The notes under the pieces were generated by a model that searched no databases, had not been told where the DNA came from, and saw only the letters and a list, made by a program, of their open reading frames with translations. The translations under genes and the position numbers were made by a program. From Clostridiaceae bacterium BL-3 (GTDB lineage: Bacteria > Bacillota > Clostridia > Clostridiales > Clostridiaceae), in NCBI GenBank assembly GCA_902809985.1, contig CADDXC010000001.1:2232001-2296000 (forward strand): a DNA stretch of 64,000 nucleotides, written 5' to 3'. Shown piece after piece: positions 36,794 through 46,479 of this stretch. Each line of letters opens with the position of its first letter. The first letter of the stretch is position 1.

Positions 36794-38650
36794 TTATGCA
36801 GATTCCTCCTCATTTTTCTTTCTCCTATAAGTCGGAACCTTTTCCTCCATAAGCTTAAATATATCTTCCCTGCTTCCAACAACAGCTCTTTCAAATTGTG
36901 CTATGGATTGTTCCACAAACTTAATATCTACATTATCCGATTTTTCTACAAATATTTTATTGTGTTCCGTTGCAGTAAGTGCTATTTCATTCATAAGTGG
37001 TTCCTCATATAACTTTTCTCCGGGCCTCAATCCAGTATACTCTATTTTAATGTCAACATCAGGCTTATACCCGGAAAGTGTTATCAAGTCTCTTGCCAAA
37101 TCAACTATTTTAACTGGCTTACCCATATCCAGAACGAATATCTCGCCTCCATGGGCTATAGCTCCGGCCTGTATAACCAGCTGGGCAGCCTCAGGTATTG
37201 TCATAAAAAATCTGTTTATCTCTGGATGTGTAACAGTAACCGGTCCCCCATGGGATATCTGTTTCTTGAAAAGTGGTATAACCGATCCATTGCTGCCAAG
37301 GACATTTCCAAATCTGACAGCAACGTATTCAGTACTACTTATTTGATCAAAAGCCTGAACCATGATTTCACAAAATCTCTTGGTAGCTCCCATAATATTG
37401 GTAGGATTAACAGCCTTGTCTGTGCTTATCTGGACAAATTTTTTGACATTGAATTCATTGCAGCATTTAAGTACATTATAAGTTCCTATTATATTGTTCT
37501 TTATTGCTTCTTCTGGATTCAATTCCATAAGCGGAACATGCTTATGGGCAGCAGCATGAAAAACCACATCTGGCTTATATTGTGAAAATATGCTTCTCAT
37601 TCTATTTATATCCCTTATAGATGCTATTATAACTTCTTTATTCAACTCCGGATGATTGTAGTTCAATTCCATTTGAACACTGTATACATTATTTTCATAT
37701 ATATCCAGTATCAATAATTTTCTTGGATTGAACTTCGATATCTGCCTGCATAATTCTGAACCTATAGAACCGCCGCCTCCAGTTACCAATATTACTTTAT
37801 CCCTTATGTACTTGTTTATATTACTGTTATTTAATTTTACCTCTTCTCTTCCAAGCAGATCCTCTATATTGACATCTCTCAGTTTGCTTATATTCACTCT
37901 TCCATCTACAATTTCATATATACCAGGAAGTGTTTTTAGCTTGCAATCGGTTTTTTTGCATATATTTATAATATTCCTCTTCGCATCTATATCCACGGAA
38001 GGAATTGCAATTATTATCTCTTCAACTTCCTTCCTTTTGCAAATATCTACAATATCATCTCTTCCCCCTAGTACCTCAATTCCACTTATAAACTTTCCCT
38101 TCTTGGAAACATCATCGTCAATAAGTCCCACTATATCGTAATTTAGATTATTATGTCTTTTTATCTCCTTTATCAGTATTGACGACGCATCACCTGCCCC
38201 TATTATTAAAAGCTTCTTACATCTTTTCCTTACTTCCTTTTCTCCCTTGCTCTGATCCACTATCCTTATTAAAAATCTGGTTCCACCCAATGTAATTACA
38301 GATAATATCCAAAAAATTATATGTACGGAAAATGGAAATCTATAATACCTATTCTCCAAAAATCTAAAATTTACAAAATGACTGTAAATCACAAATACAA
38401 CATTTGAAAGTGAAATAGAATATATTATAGACATCAATTCCTCTATAGAGGCATACTTCCATATGCTGTTGTACAATTTAAAAAACTTATTAAATATAAG
38501 TGTTATGGCTATTACTGGAATTAAAGAAAGCTTCAAAAAGCCCATATATTCATCAGGTATCTTAAAGTCGAATCTTAAAAGCAGTGCAAAATACAACGAA
38601 CCAACCAGTAAAACTATATCATATATAATAAGTTTTCTATCTTTCTGCAT
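36794..38650 (-). CDS. FlaA1/CapD-family membrane nucleotide-sugar dehydratase
   Basis: 618 residues from the ATG at 38650 with AGGAAGTG upstream. Four or so membrane segments at the N-terminus (about 8-120), a CoA-binding-like domain (LIIGAGDASSILIKEI), and the C-terminal SDR domain with GGGGSIGSELC (about 300) and a catalytic STDKAVNPTNIMGATKR. The usual Tyr of YxxxK is Met, as in PglF and other inverting or retaining 4,6-dehydratases of this family. It probably acts on UDP-GlcNAc to make a 4-keto-6-deoxy sugar such as a bacillosamine or FucNAc precursor. Upstream on the same strand is galU. Confidence 0.9.
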   Translation of the reverse strand: MQKDRKLIIYDIVLLVGSLYFALLLRFDFKIPDEYMGFLKLSLIPVIAITLIFNKFFKLYNSIWKYASIEELMSIIYSISLSNVVFVIYSHFVNFRFLENRYYRFPFSVHIIFWILSVITLGGTRFLIRIVDQSKGEKEVRKRCKKLLIIGAGDASSILIKEIKRHNNLNYDIVGLIDDDVSKKGKFISGIEVLGGRDDIVDICKRKEVEEIIIAIPSVDIDAKRNIINICKKTDCKLKTLPGIYEIVDGRVNISKLRDVNIEDLLGREEVKLNNSNINKYIRDKVILVTGGGGSIGSELCRQISKFNPRKLLILDIYENNVYSVQMELNYNHPELNKEVIIASIRDINRMRSIFSQYKPDVVFHAAAHKHVPLMELNPEEAIKNNIIGTYNVLKCCNEFNVKKFVQISTDKAVNPTNIMGATKRFCEIMVQAFDQISSTEYVAVRFGNVLGSNGSVIPLFKKQISHGGPVTVTHPEINRFFMTIPEAAQLVIQAGAIAHGGEIFVLDMGKPVKIVDLARDLITLSGYKPDVDIKIEYTGLRPGEKLYEEPLMNEIALTATEHNKIFVEKSDNVDIKFVEQSIAQFERAVVGSREDIFKLMEEKVPTYRRKKNEEESA

Positions 38651-38751
38651 ACCAACACTTCCTAAAGTTTTTTGCAAAAGTTTTAGACAAAACTCCCTTT
38701 TTCTATTTTACCTCATAATAAAAATTATTCAACATAATTTTATTTACGAAT

Positions 38752-39675
38752 TTATGAACTTATTTTGTCAGATTTATCTATTATCTCCTCGTTTACTTTC
38801 TTAAATAATTCGGTTTTTTTCAAATCCAGAAGGTATTTCATAAAAGGCTTTTTAAGTTCATCCCTCTTCAAAGCATATTCTACAGTAGCCTGCAGGAACC
38901 CCAATTTGTCACCTACATCATATCTTCTCCCTTCAAAAGCATATGCATACATGGCTTCATTTTGAGCAAGTGTCCTGAGGGCATCTGTAAGTTGAATTTC
39001 TCCTCCTTTTCCAGGAGTGGTATTGTCAAGTATTTCAAATATAGATGGAGTTATTATATATCTGCCGAGTATAGCTATATTGGAAGGAGCTTCTTCCACT
39101 TTAGGTTTTTCTATTAAATCTTTAACCTTATATACTTTATTTTCTATATACATACCCTTAACTATACCGTATTTATAAACCTCATTTTTATCTACTTCCT
39201 GAACTCCTATGATTGAAGTCTTATATTCATCGTAACAAGCTATAAGTTGTTTCAAGCAGGGAACTTTACTGTCTACAACATCATCTCCAAGCATTACTGC
39301 AAAAGGTTGATTACCCACAAAGGTCTTAGCACAACTTATGGCATGACCTAGTCCCCTAGGCTCTTTTTGCCTTATATAGTAAATATCCGCCATATTGGAT
39401 ATATCCTGCACCATCTTGAGAAGATCACCCTTACCTTTACTGTCCAGTTCTTTTTCAAGCTCCACAGATTTATCAAAATGATCCTCTATTGCCCTTTTAT
39501 TTCTTCCGGTTATTATAAGTATCTCTTCTATTCCAGAGGCCACTGCCTCTTCTATAATATACTGTATAGTAGGCTTATCTACTATAGGAAGCATTTCTTT
39601 AGGTTGAGCTTTGGTAGCAGGTAAAAATCTTGTTCCAAGCCCCGCTGCCGGTATTATAGCCTTTTTTACATTCAT
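38752..39675 (-). CDS. galU: UTP-glucose-1-phosphate uridylyltransferase
   Basis: 307 residues. The N-terminal nucleotide loop AAGLGTRFLPATKAQPKEMLP region (11-31) is the family signature, followed by MLGDDVV, GIVKG, EKPKVEEAPSN and GRYDVGDKLGFLQA. It makes UDP-glucose in the cytosol. It follows phosphoglucomutase and the TPR gene and so provides glucose-1-phosphate activation for the locus. An upstream AAAGGATGC lies before the ATG. Confidence 0.95.
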   Translation of the reverse strand: MNVKKAIIPAAGLGTRFLPATKAQPKEMLPIVDKPTIQYIIEEAVASGIEEILIITGRNKRAIEDHFDKSVELEKELDSKGKGDLLKMVQDISNMADIYYIRQKEPRGLGHAISCAKTFVGNQPFAVMLGDDVVDSKVPCLKQLIACYDEYKTSIIGVQEVDKNEVYKYGIVKGMYIENKVYKVKDLIEKPKVEEAPSNIAILGRYIITPSIFEILDNTTPGKGGEIQLTDALRTLAQNEAMYAYAFEGRRYDVGDKLGFLQATVEYALKRDELKKPFMKYLLDLKKTELFKKVNEEIIDKSDKISS

Positions 39676-39712
39676 TTTAAAGCATCCTTTCCATAATTTA
39701 TTTAATACGTCT

Positions 39713-40819
39713 TTATTCTAAATGTTTTTTCGAATTGGGTATATTTTTGATTATATTCTCCAATTGAATTACTACCTCATCTTTTGGATTCAACTTTTTT
39801 GCCATCTCCAAATGAATTTTTGCATCTTTTAAATTTCCCAAATTTAAATAGCACATTATGAGATTCGTACATATTTCCACAGACTTAGTAGCTTCAAAAG
39901 CCTTCCTTAAATAAGCTACAGCAGTTTCGTAATCCCCTAAAGAAGCATAATTTATTCCCATTTCATTCACAATTTCCACTATACTGCTGTCTATATTTAA
40001 AGCTTCATTTAGATAATAAATTGCTTTTTCATAGTTTTCAAGCATCCTATAGGCAACAGCTATATAGTAGTATAAAAGAGCGCTGTCACCTAAGGTATCC
40101 ATGAGTGGTATCAACAGCTTTAAGGCCTTTGTAGGATTAGCCGGTGTACCTTCTAAAAGCTCTTTCCCTCTGTCATAATTCACAATGGATATCAGCCACT
40201 GCTTTAAATCCGTTACCTCTATGGTTTCTTTGCCGCCATTTTTTATATAGGAATTTATACAAAATAATGCCCTCTCATAATCCCCATCTTCTTTTTTTAA
40301 AATGGCTTCATAAAAATATGGAAGTGCATAGTTTTCTTTGCCTTCAGCCTTTTCCAGAACATTTAATTCCTCTTCTCTATATACATTATTTTTCTTTCTC
40401 ATTTCATCTACCATAATTATAAGTTTGTCATATATTTTTTTAGTATCTTCTAAAACAGACAGTCCTTTTAAATTTATATAAGCGTCCTCATAGTCTTTAT
40501 CTTTAATATTTTTAGAAATTACACCCTTTATAAATTTATTATTGTCCTCATGGCTTATCAATATATCTTTATAATATTTGTCAAATTTGAAATTTTCGTC
40601 TGCGCCCAATACATAGTACATTCCTTCAATAAAATATCCTACAGGTATTTCATCCATATTCCTCTTGAATTTAATATTATTTACTATATATTTAGAATTA
40701 ACAGGCAAATATATGTTTTCTGAAATTCTAACTCCAAATATCTTTTCCACATTTCTCTTGCTGATTTCAAGAAATAAAAATCCAGATAACTTCTCTGCAA
40801 AATATGATCTTATATCCAT
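39713..40819 (-). CDS. TPR-repeat protein of unknown role
   Basis: 368 residues. The C-terminal half (about 165-365) shows several tetratricopeptide repeats: PYFYEAILKKEDGDYERALFCI, YYYIAVAYRMLENYEKAIYYLNEAL, NEMGINYASLGDYETAVAYLRKAF and TNLIMCYLNLGNLKDAKIHLEMAKKL. The N-terminal half is not recognised; it has no signal peptide, so the protein is cytoplasmic. It sits between phosphoglucomutase and galU with short gaps, so it belongs to the same transcript, perhaps as a scaffold. Confidence 0.82.
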   Translation of the reverse strand: MDIRSYFAEKLSGFLFLEISKRNVEKIFGVRISENIYLPVNSKYIVNNIKFKRNMDEIPVGYFIEGMYYVLGADENFKFDKYYKDILISHEDNNKFIKGVISKNIKDKDYEDAYINLKGLSVLEDTKKIYDKLIIMVDEMRKKNNVYREEELNVLEKAEGKENYALPYFYEAILKKEDGDYERALFCINSYIKNGGKETIEVTDLKQWLISIVNYDRGKELLEGTPANPTKALKLLIPLMDTLGDSALLYYYIAVAYRMLENYEKAIYYLNEALNIDSSIVEIVNEMGINYASLGDYETAVAYLRKAFEATKSVEICTNLIMCYLNLGNLKDAKIHLEMAKKLNPKDEVVIQLENIIKNIPNSKKHLE

Positions 40820-40847
40820 AAATTTTTATCACCTACACCGTTTATCA

Positions 40848-42572
40848 TCAATCTGCATTTCTAATTATATCCATGACGTTTTTTTCCAGTACTGTCATCT
40901 TATTTTGGGAATCCTCAAGGCTTCTGCCTATTACAGAAAGATATATTTTTATTTTGGGTTCTGTTCCTGAAGGCCTTACCACAAACCAGGATTTATCCTC
41001 CATAATAAATTTAAGTACATTTGATTTAGGAAGCTCTATATTCTTTTCACTTATATTCACCAAATCTTTTTCCACACTCAATTTATAATCCAGTTTTTTA
41101 ACTATTTTCACATCTCCAAGTACTCTTTTCATTGAATGCCTGAGGCAATGCATTATTGTCTCGATTTTTTCATGCCCTTTCTTTCCCTTAAGTTCTATTG
41201 GTATAAGCTTTTCCCTGTAAAAGCCATATTTTTTATAAAGATCTATCAAAGCTTCATAAAGACTTTTACCTTTCATTTTATAGTACAAAGTCATCTCACA
41301 TACTAAAGTAGATGCAATCACTGCATCTTTATCCCTTACAAAATCTCCAGCTAAGTATCCATAGCTTTCTTCAAAACCAAATATATATTTTTTATCTCCC
41401 TCTTCTTCAAATTCTTTTATTTTCTCTCCTATATATTTGAATCCAGTGAGTACATTTATCAAATTGACTTTATATTCTCTTGCTATATCAGCTGCCATTT
41501 CTGTAGTAACTATAGTTTTAACTATTTCACCATTTTCAGGAAGCTTATTAAATTCCTTCAAAGAAGATAGAATATAATCGGTCAGAAGCACTCCAACCTG
41601 ATTTCCTGTAAGTACTCTGTATTCACCCAGAGAATCTTTTACAACTACACCAAGTCTATCACAATCCGGATCTGTCCCAAATATTATATCCGGCCTTATA
41701 TCTTTTGCCATATCTAGGGCAAGATGAAATACTTTTGGATCCTCTGGATTTGGATAAGCTGCCGTTGGGAAATTCCCATCTGGTTTCTCCTGTTCCTCAA
41801 CCACAAATACATTTTTATATCCAAGTTCCTTTAGAGTTCTTCTCACCGGAATGTTTCCAGTTCCGTGAAGAGGTGTATATATAACTTTCAGATTTTCTGC
41901 ATGAGAACGTACGAATTCTTTTCTTATCACCAGATTCTTCACTTTTTCTATATAAGACGTATCTATTTCTTCCCCTATAATATGTAGAAGATCTCTATTC
42001 TCAGCTTCATCCATACTGATGTGTTTTATCTCTGAAAAATCTTCAATACTCTCTATATTTGAAAGTATTTCATTTGCCCAGTCATCCGTTATCTGGCCGC
42101 CGTCTTCACCATATACTTTATATCCATTATATTGTTTTGGATTGTGGGATGCTGTTATGACAATGCCAGCTTTACATTTTAATTCTCTTACTGCATAAGA
42201 AAGCATTGGCGTAGGATGAAGTGTTTTAAAAAGATTTACCTTTATTCCATTTGCGCATAAATTACATGCTGCAGTCTGTGCAAATTCCCTGGACATTATT
42301 CTGCAGTCATAGGCTATTGCCACGGAAATATCTTTTTTATATTTTTTTATAAGATATTTAGACAACCCTTCCGTAGCTTTCCCAACAGTATATATATTCA
42401 TTCTATTTGTACCCAGACCTATTATTCCTCTAAGTCCACCTGTACCAAATTCTAAATCTTTATAAAATCTATCTTCTATCTCTCTTTCATCATTTATGTT
42501 TTTTAATTCGAATTTTCCTTTCTCATCTATATAAGGTGAGTTCAGCCAATATTCATATTTCTCTCTATACAT
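40848..42572 (-). CDS. pgcA: Alpha-phosphoglucomutase / phosphomannomutase
   Basis: 574 residues from the ATG at 42572, preceded by AGGGGGAAATGGT. The phosphoserine is S142 in TASHNPKQYNGYK; the metal loop is GTDPDCDRLG; sugar recognition is GFEESYGYL; and the phosphate loop is RPSGTEPKIKIY. The length and motifs are of the PgcA/YbbT type that converts glucose-6-phosphate to glucose-1-phosphate. First gene of the polysaccharide locus as read, so it supplies GalU and the later genes. The 260-base gap upstream contains the divergent decarboxylase promoter. Confidence 0.94.
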   Translation of the reverse strand: MYREKYEYWLNSPYIDEKGKFELKNINDEREIEDRFYKDLEFGTGGLRGIIGLGTNRMNIYTVGKATEGLSKYLIKKYKKDISVAIAYDCRIMSREFAQTAACNLCANGIKVNLFKTLHPTPMLSYAVRELKCKAGIVITASHNPKQYNGYKVYGEDGGQITDDWANEILSNIESIEDFSEIKHISMDEAENRDLLHIIGEEIDTSYIEKVKNLVIRKEFVRSHAENLKVIYTPLHGTGNIPVRRTLKELGYKNVFVVEEQEKPDGNFPTAAYPNPEDPKVFHLALDMAKDIRPDIIFGTDPDCDRLGVVVKDSLGEYRVLTGNQVGVLLTDYILSSLKEFNKLPENGEIVKTIVTTEMAADIAREYKVNLINVLTGFKYIGEKIKEFEEEGDKKYIFGFEESYGYLAGDFVRDKDAVIASTLVCEMTLYYKMKGKSLYEALIDLYKKYGFYREKLIPIELKGKKGHEKIETIMHCLRHSMKRVLGDVKIVKKLDYKLSVEKDLVNISEKNIELPKSNVLKFIMEDKSWFVVRPSGTEPKIKIYLSVIGRSLEDSQNKMTVLEKNVMDIIRNAD

Positions 42573-42738
42573 ACCATTTCCCCCTATATGCACTATTTAA
42601 TAAGTACTATTATACTATAAAACAAGATTAAAAACACTTAAGCCATATATTTTTACTATAGTTTTACTTTATACATTTATATGAAATATTATTTAAAATC
42701 TGTCAATAATTTATTCCATAAAATTTATGCCTATATTG

Positions 42739-42767
42739 TTGAATTTATAGATCATTTAACATATAAT
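42739..42767 (+). promoter_or_regulatory. Sigma-A promoter for the decarboxylase
   Basis: TTGAAT (42739-42744), a 17-base spacer, and a perfect TATAAT (42762-42767). It gives a leader of about 80 bases with an imperfect stem (CCCTTTAA with TTAGAGGG, 42799-42823) before the gene. Confidence 0.8.
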
Positions 42768-42854
42768 TATATTAGTTTTTATTAATAATACAGTCCAGCC
42801 CTTTAATTTCAAGAGTTAGAGGGATATTTTTATGAAGGAAGGTGCTTTATCAAG

Positions 42855-44315
42855 TTGTATAGATTAGATCAAAGTGAAACACCGTTATTTGATGCATTGA
42901 TGGAATATGTAAATAGAGAAACTATACCTTTTCATGTTCCAGGTCACAAAAAAGGTGTTGGAGCAGATATGGAATTTAAAAAATTTATGGGTGAAAATCC
43001 TTTTAAAATCGATGTTACCGTATTTAAATTAGTAGATAGCCTTCATCACCCTAATGGGCCTATAAAAAAGGCTCAACAATTAGCTGCTGACGCTTATGGT
43101 TCAGATGCTGCTTTTTTCTCAATTCACGGCACTTCTGGAGCCATCCAGGCAATGATCATGTCCGTGGTAACTTCAGGTGATAAGCTCATAATCCCCAGAA
43201 ATGTTCACAAATCTGTTACTGCTGGAATTATACTGAGCGGAGCTATCCCCGTATATATGCAGCCTGCCCTGGACAAAACTATTGGTATCGCACATGGTGT
43301 TACTCCCGAAACCGTAGAAAAAACCTTAAGGGAAAATCCTGATGCAAAAGCAGTTTTAATCATAAATCCCACTTATTATGGAGTGGCTGCGGATATAAAA
43401 AAAATTACAGACATCGTACATAATCATAACATTCCATTAATTGTAGACGAGGCTCATGGACCTCATCTTGGTTTCAATGACAATCTGCCGATATCATCTA
43501 TACAAGCTGGTGCAGATATGTGTTCTCAAAGCACGCATAAAATAATTGGCGCCTTGACCCAGTGTTCACTACTTCATGTTAATTCAGAATATATCGACAT
43601 AAATAGGGTACAGCAAGTATTATCATTACTTCAAACAACTTCCCCTTCATATATTTTAATGGCCTCTCTGGACTGTGCTAGAAGGCAAATAGCTCTCCAC
43701 GGAAAAGAGCTATTGGATAAAGCTATTGAACTGGCAAATTATGCCCGATATGAAATAAATAATATTCCAGGCTTCTACTGCTTCGGCAAAGAAATAATAG
43801 GAAATGAAGGCGTATTTTCCCTAGATCCTACTAAAATAACCATAACCTGCAGGGACTTAGGAATTACTGGATATGACTTGGATATGATCTTATCAAATAA
43901 ATACCACATTCAAATGGAGTTGTCGGATATATACAATATTCTAGCTGTAGGCTCCTTCGGTGATACAAGAGAAAATATGGATTCTCTGATTCATGCTTTG
44001 AAAGAAATAAGCAATGAATACTATGGTAAGGGAAATAAAAAATCAGATTTTCTGGATATACCTGCTATACCAAAACAATTAATAATTCCTCGAACAGCTT
44101 TCAATTCCACAAAAGTTTCAGTAGCTTTAAAAGACAGTGTAGGAATGATAAGTGGTGAATTTTTAATGGCATATCCACCGGGAATACCCATACTTTGCCC
44201 TGGAGAAGAAATAACAGGGGAAATTGTAGACTATGTACAGGAACTGAAAAATACTGGCCTATACATTCAGGGTACAGAAGATCCTGAAGTTGAATATATA
44301 AAAGTTGTAAAATAA
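42855..44315 (+). CDS. Orn/Lys/Arg decarboxylase (fold type I, SpeA-like)
   Basis: 486 residues, the short single-domain-plus-C-terminal form found in Firmicutes. N-terminal TPLFDALMEYVNRETIPFHVPGHKKG, PLP lysine K229 in STHKIIGALTQ, cofactor Asp in VDEAHGPH (197-204), and C-terminal PPGIPILCPGEEIT. Members decarboxylate arginine, lysine or ornithine; the substrate is not settled by sequence, but spermidine synthase at 13.4 kb makes arginine or ornithine attractive. The start is a TTG at 42855 with AAGGAAGG a rather long 12 bases away. A small frame from an ATG at 42832, with a better GAGGG site, overlaps this start (42832-42867) and may couple translation. Confidence 0.9.
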   Translation: MYRLDQSETPLFDALMEYVNRETIPFHVPGHKKGVGADMEFKKFMGENPFKIDVTVFKLVDSLHHPNGPIKKAQQLAADAYGSDAAFFSIHGTSGAIQAMIMSVVTSGDKLIIPRNVHKSVTAGIILSGAIPVYMQPALDKTIGIAHGVTPETVEKTLRENPDAKAVLIINPTYYGVAADIKKITDIVHNHNIPLIVDEAHGPHLGFNDNLPISSIQAGADMCSQSTHKIIGALTQCSLLHVNSEYIDINRVQQVLSLLQTTSPSYILMASLDCARRQIALHGKELLDKAIELANYARYEINNIPGFYCFGKEIIGNEGVFSLDPTKITITCRDLGITGYDLDMILSNKYHIQMELSDIYNILAVGSFGDTRENMDSLIHALKEISNEYYGKGNKKSDFLDIPAIPKQLIIPRTAFNSTKVSVALKDSVGMISGEFLMAYPPGIPILCPGEEITGEIVDYVQELKNTGLYIQGTEDPEVEYIKVVK

Positions 44316-44322
44316 AAAATCC

Positions 44323-44358
44323 GGTATATAAAGCATCCCATAAATACTTTATATACCC
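44323..44358. terminator. Bidirectional terminator between decarboxylase and ptb
   Basis: GGTATATAAAG (44323-44333) pairs exactly with CTTTATATACC (44348-44358) in the 60-base gap between convergent genes. Confidence 0.85.
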
Positions 44359-44376
44359 TTTATTATTCTCTTCAAG

Positions 44377-45273
44377 CTATGAAACAACTGATCCAAGAGC
44401 TATTGAATAAAGTTTTGACATTGCACTATTTGTTCTAGATACCAATACTACAGGACATTTAGCTCCAACTATAATTCCTGCATTTTCTGCACCTGCAAAA
44501 TATGTCATGGATTTTCCAAGTAAATTACCTGCTTCTATATTGGGAACCAGCAATATATCTACATCACCTGCTACTTCACTTGTTATTTTTTTATGTTCTG
44601 CAGAGGTTTTAGACACAGCCACATCCAATGCTAGAGGTCCATCAACTATGCAGCCGCCTATCTGTCCTCTTTTATTCATTTGAGCCAGAACTGCCGCATC
44701 CAGCGTTGACTGCATATGTGCATTTACAACCTCCACTGCGCTTATGGCAGCTACCTTAGGCAAGGTTATTCCCAACCTGTTAGCTACAAAAACTGCATTT
44801 TTTATTATTCCGATTTTCTCTTCTAAATTAGGATAAGTCAGCATTCCTCCATCTGTCAAAAATAATAATTTATGGTATGCTGGAACTTCATAGATCATTA
44901 CATGAGATAAAAGTTTACTTTTTCTAAGCCCCGTTTCTTTATTTAAAACAGCCTTCAGCATTTCTGCCGTTTTAAGCATACCCTTCATTATAAATTGAGC
45001 TTTTCCCTCAGATACAAGTTTCACCGCTGCCGCTGCTGCTTTAGATGGATCTTTCTCATTTACTATCTCTATATTATTTTTATGTAAATTTTCTCTTTCT
45101 AAAATATCAACTATACTTTTCTTATCCCCTACTAAAATTGCATCTATGATTCCAAGTTTTACTGCTTCTGTAACAGCTTTTAAAACTTCTTCATCTTGAG
45201 CTACAGCCACAGACAGTACTTTTTTACTTTTTTCTTTAGCTATATCCACAAGTTCCACTAGTTTTTTTACCAT
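44377..45273 (-). CDS. ptb: Phosphate butyryltransferase
   Basis: 298 residues from the ATG at 45273, with AAGGGGAA upstream; the frame is open further but without a site. The length and blocks FIMKGMLKTAEMLKAVLNKETGLR, HVMIYEVPAYHKLLFLTDGGM and PNIEAGNLLGKSMTYFAGAENAGIIVGAKCPVVL mark the Ptb branch rather than Pta. It interconverts butyryl-CoA (or a related acyl-CoA) and butyryl phosphate. Butyrate kinase, usually next to it, is not in the window; the next gene on the strand is an FMN enzyme. Confidence 0.92.
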   Translation of the reverse strand: MVKKLVELVDIAKEKSKKVLSVAVAQDEEVLKAVTEAVKLGIIDAILVGDKKSIVDILERENLHKNNIEIVNEKDPSKAAAAAVKLVSEGKAQFIMKGMLKTAEMLKAVLNKETGLRKSKLLSHVMIYEVPAYHKLLFLTDGGMLTYPNLEEKIGIIKNAVFVANRLGITLPKVAAISAVEVVNAHMQSTLDAAVLAQMNKRGQIGGCIVDGPLALDVAVSKTSAEHKKITSEVAGDVDILLVPNIEAGNLLGKSMTYFAGAENAGIIVGAKCPVVLVSRTNSAMSKLYSIALGSVVS

Positions 45274-45378
45274 TTTACATGTTCCCCTTCCACACCTCAA
45301 AAATAGCAAAAGTAAATTTTTTTAATCCTATGATAAAATTTACTTATTGCTATTTTCATTCTATGTTATTAAATTTGA

Positions 45379-46398
45379 TTATCTGCTGTATAATATTCTA
45401 CTATCTACATGCTCAATAGATTTACATCCAGTTAAAACCATGGCTGACTTCAGTTCACTCTTTAAATTTTCCACGTATAATTTTACTCCTTCTCGCTGTC
45501 CTCCAAAAGATGCAGTTACGAATGGTCTACCTATAAGCACGGCATCTGCGCCAAGTGCTAACATTTTGAGTATATCTACACCGCTTCTGATTCCGCCATC
45601 TGCTAATATTGTAACCTTTCCCTTAACTGCTTTAGCTATGTCCGGAAGAACTTCTGCCACTCCTGGAGTTTGATCTAAAACCCTACCACCGTGATTTGAA
45701 ACTACTATTGCATTGACTCCGGCTTCTACAGCAAGCTCTGCCTCATCTGGCGTCATTATACCCTTTAGTATAAATGGAAGTTTAGTGCTTTCCACTATCT
45801 CTTTTATCTCCTCTATAGTTTTAGGGCCCACGGGTTTTCCATGAAGTGCTAAAGTTATAAGACCTGCTGCATCTATATCCATTCCCACGGCAAAAACGCC
45901 TGCCTCTTCTGCAATTTTTATTTTACTTATAACATTTTTATTTTCCCAGGGTTTTATTATAGCTATACCATTGCCACTATATTCCTTCAGCTTTTTTAAA
46001 TTGGTTATCAGAAAAGAATCTACAGCAGTATCTCCCACTATAGGATATATCCCTCCATCCAGACATCCTCCTATAACCCAGGATATATATTCTTCTTCAG
46101 TAAATTTCCCTCCCATGTTAAGGGTAGTCCCAGAGACTGGAGCTGCCAGTACAGGTATGTCCATTTTTCTTCCAAATATCTGTATGGAGGTATCTGGATT
46201 TTTAGCATCATGTATAACCCTCATATTCAGCTTGTATTTATTAAGTGAATTGAAGTTTTCTTTAAAAGAATCTCCTGTTCCCTTTCCTCCCATACCTGGA
46301 ACTTCTCCAGCACAGGCATTTCCATTACAAGCAGGACATACCCTACAACTTCCATTTAAATTTTCACGTGCATTTTTCAATACATCCTTATAATTCAT
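45379..46398 (-). CDS. FMN-dependent alpha-hydroxy-acid oxidising protein with N-terminal Cys cluster
   Basis: 339 residues from the ATG at 46398 (MNYKDVL); the site there is weak, and an in-frame ATG 17 codons upstream is possible. TIM-barrel marks: PVLAAPVSGTT, GMDIDAAG, LKGIMTPDEAELAVEAGVNAIVVSNHGGR (substrate and FMN loop) and ADGGIRSGVDILKMLALGADAVLIGRP. Four cysteines near the N-terminus (C18, C21, C24, C29) are absent from classic lactate oxidases and could bind an iron-sulfur cluster. The substrate may be a 2-hydroxy acid; nothing in the context shows it. It ends about 105 bases before ptb starts. Confidence 0.82.
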   Translation of the reverse strand: MNYKDVLKNARENLNGSCRVCPACNGNACAGEVPGMGGKGTGDSFKENFNSLNKYKLNMRVIHDAKNPDTSIQIFGRKMDIPVLAAPVSGTTLNMGGKFTEEEYISWVIGGCLDGGIYPIVGDTAVDSFLITNLKKLKEYSGNGIAIIKPWENKNVISKIKIAEEAGVFAVGMDIDAAGLITLALHGKPVGPKTIEEIKEIVESTKLPFILKGIMTPDEAELAVEAGVNAIVVSNHGGRVLDQTPGVAEVLPDIAKAVKGKVTILADGGIRSGVDILKMLALGADAVLIGRPFVTASFGGQREGVKLYVENLKSELKSAMVLTGCKSIEHVDSRILYSR

Positions 46399-46479
46399 GA
46401 CAATAATACCGTTAAATAATGAAATTACATTAGCATATAGAATTTTCATTATTCAGCGGATTTTTCACCCCTCTCTCTT

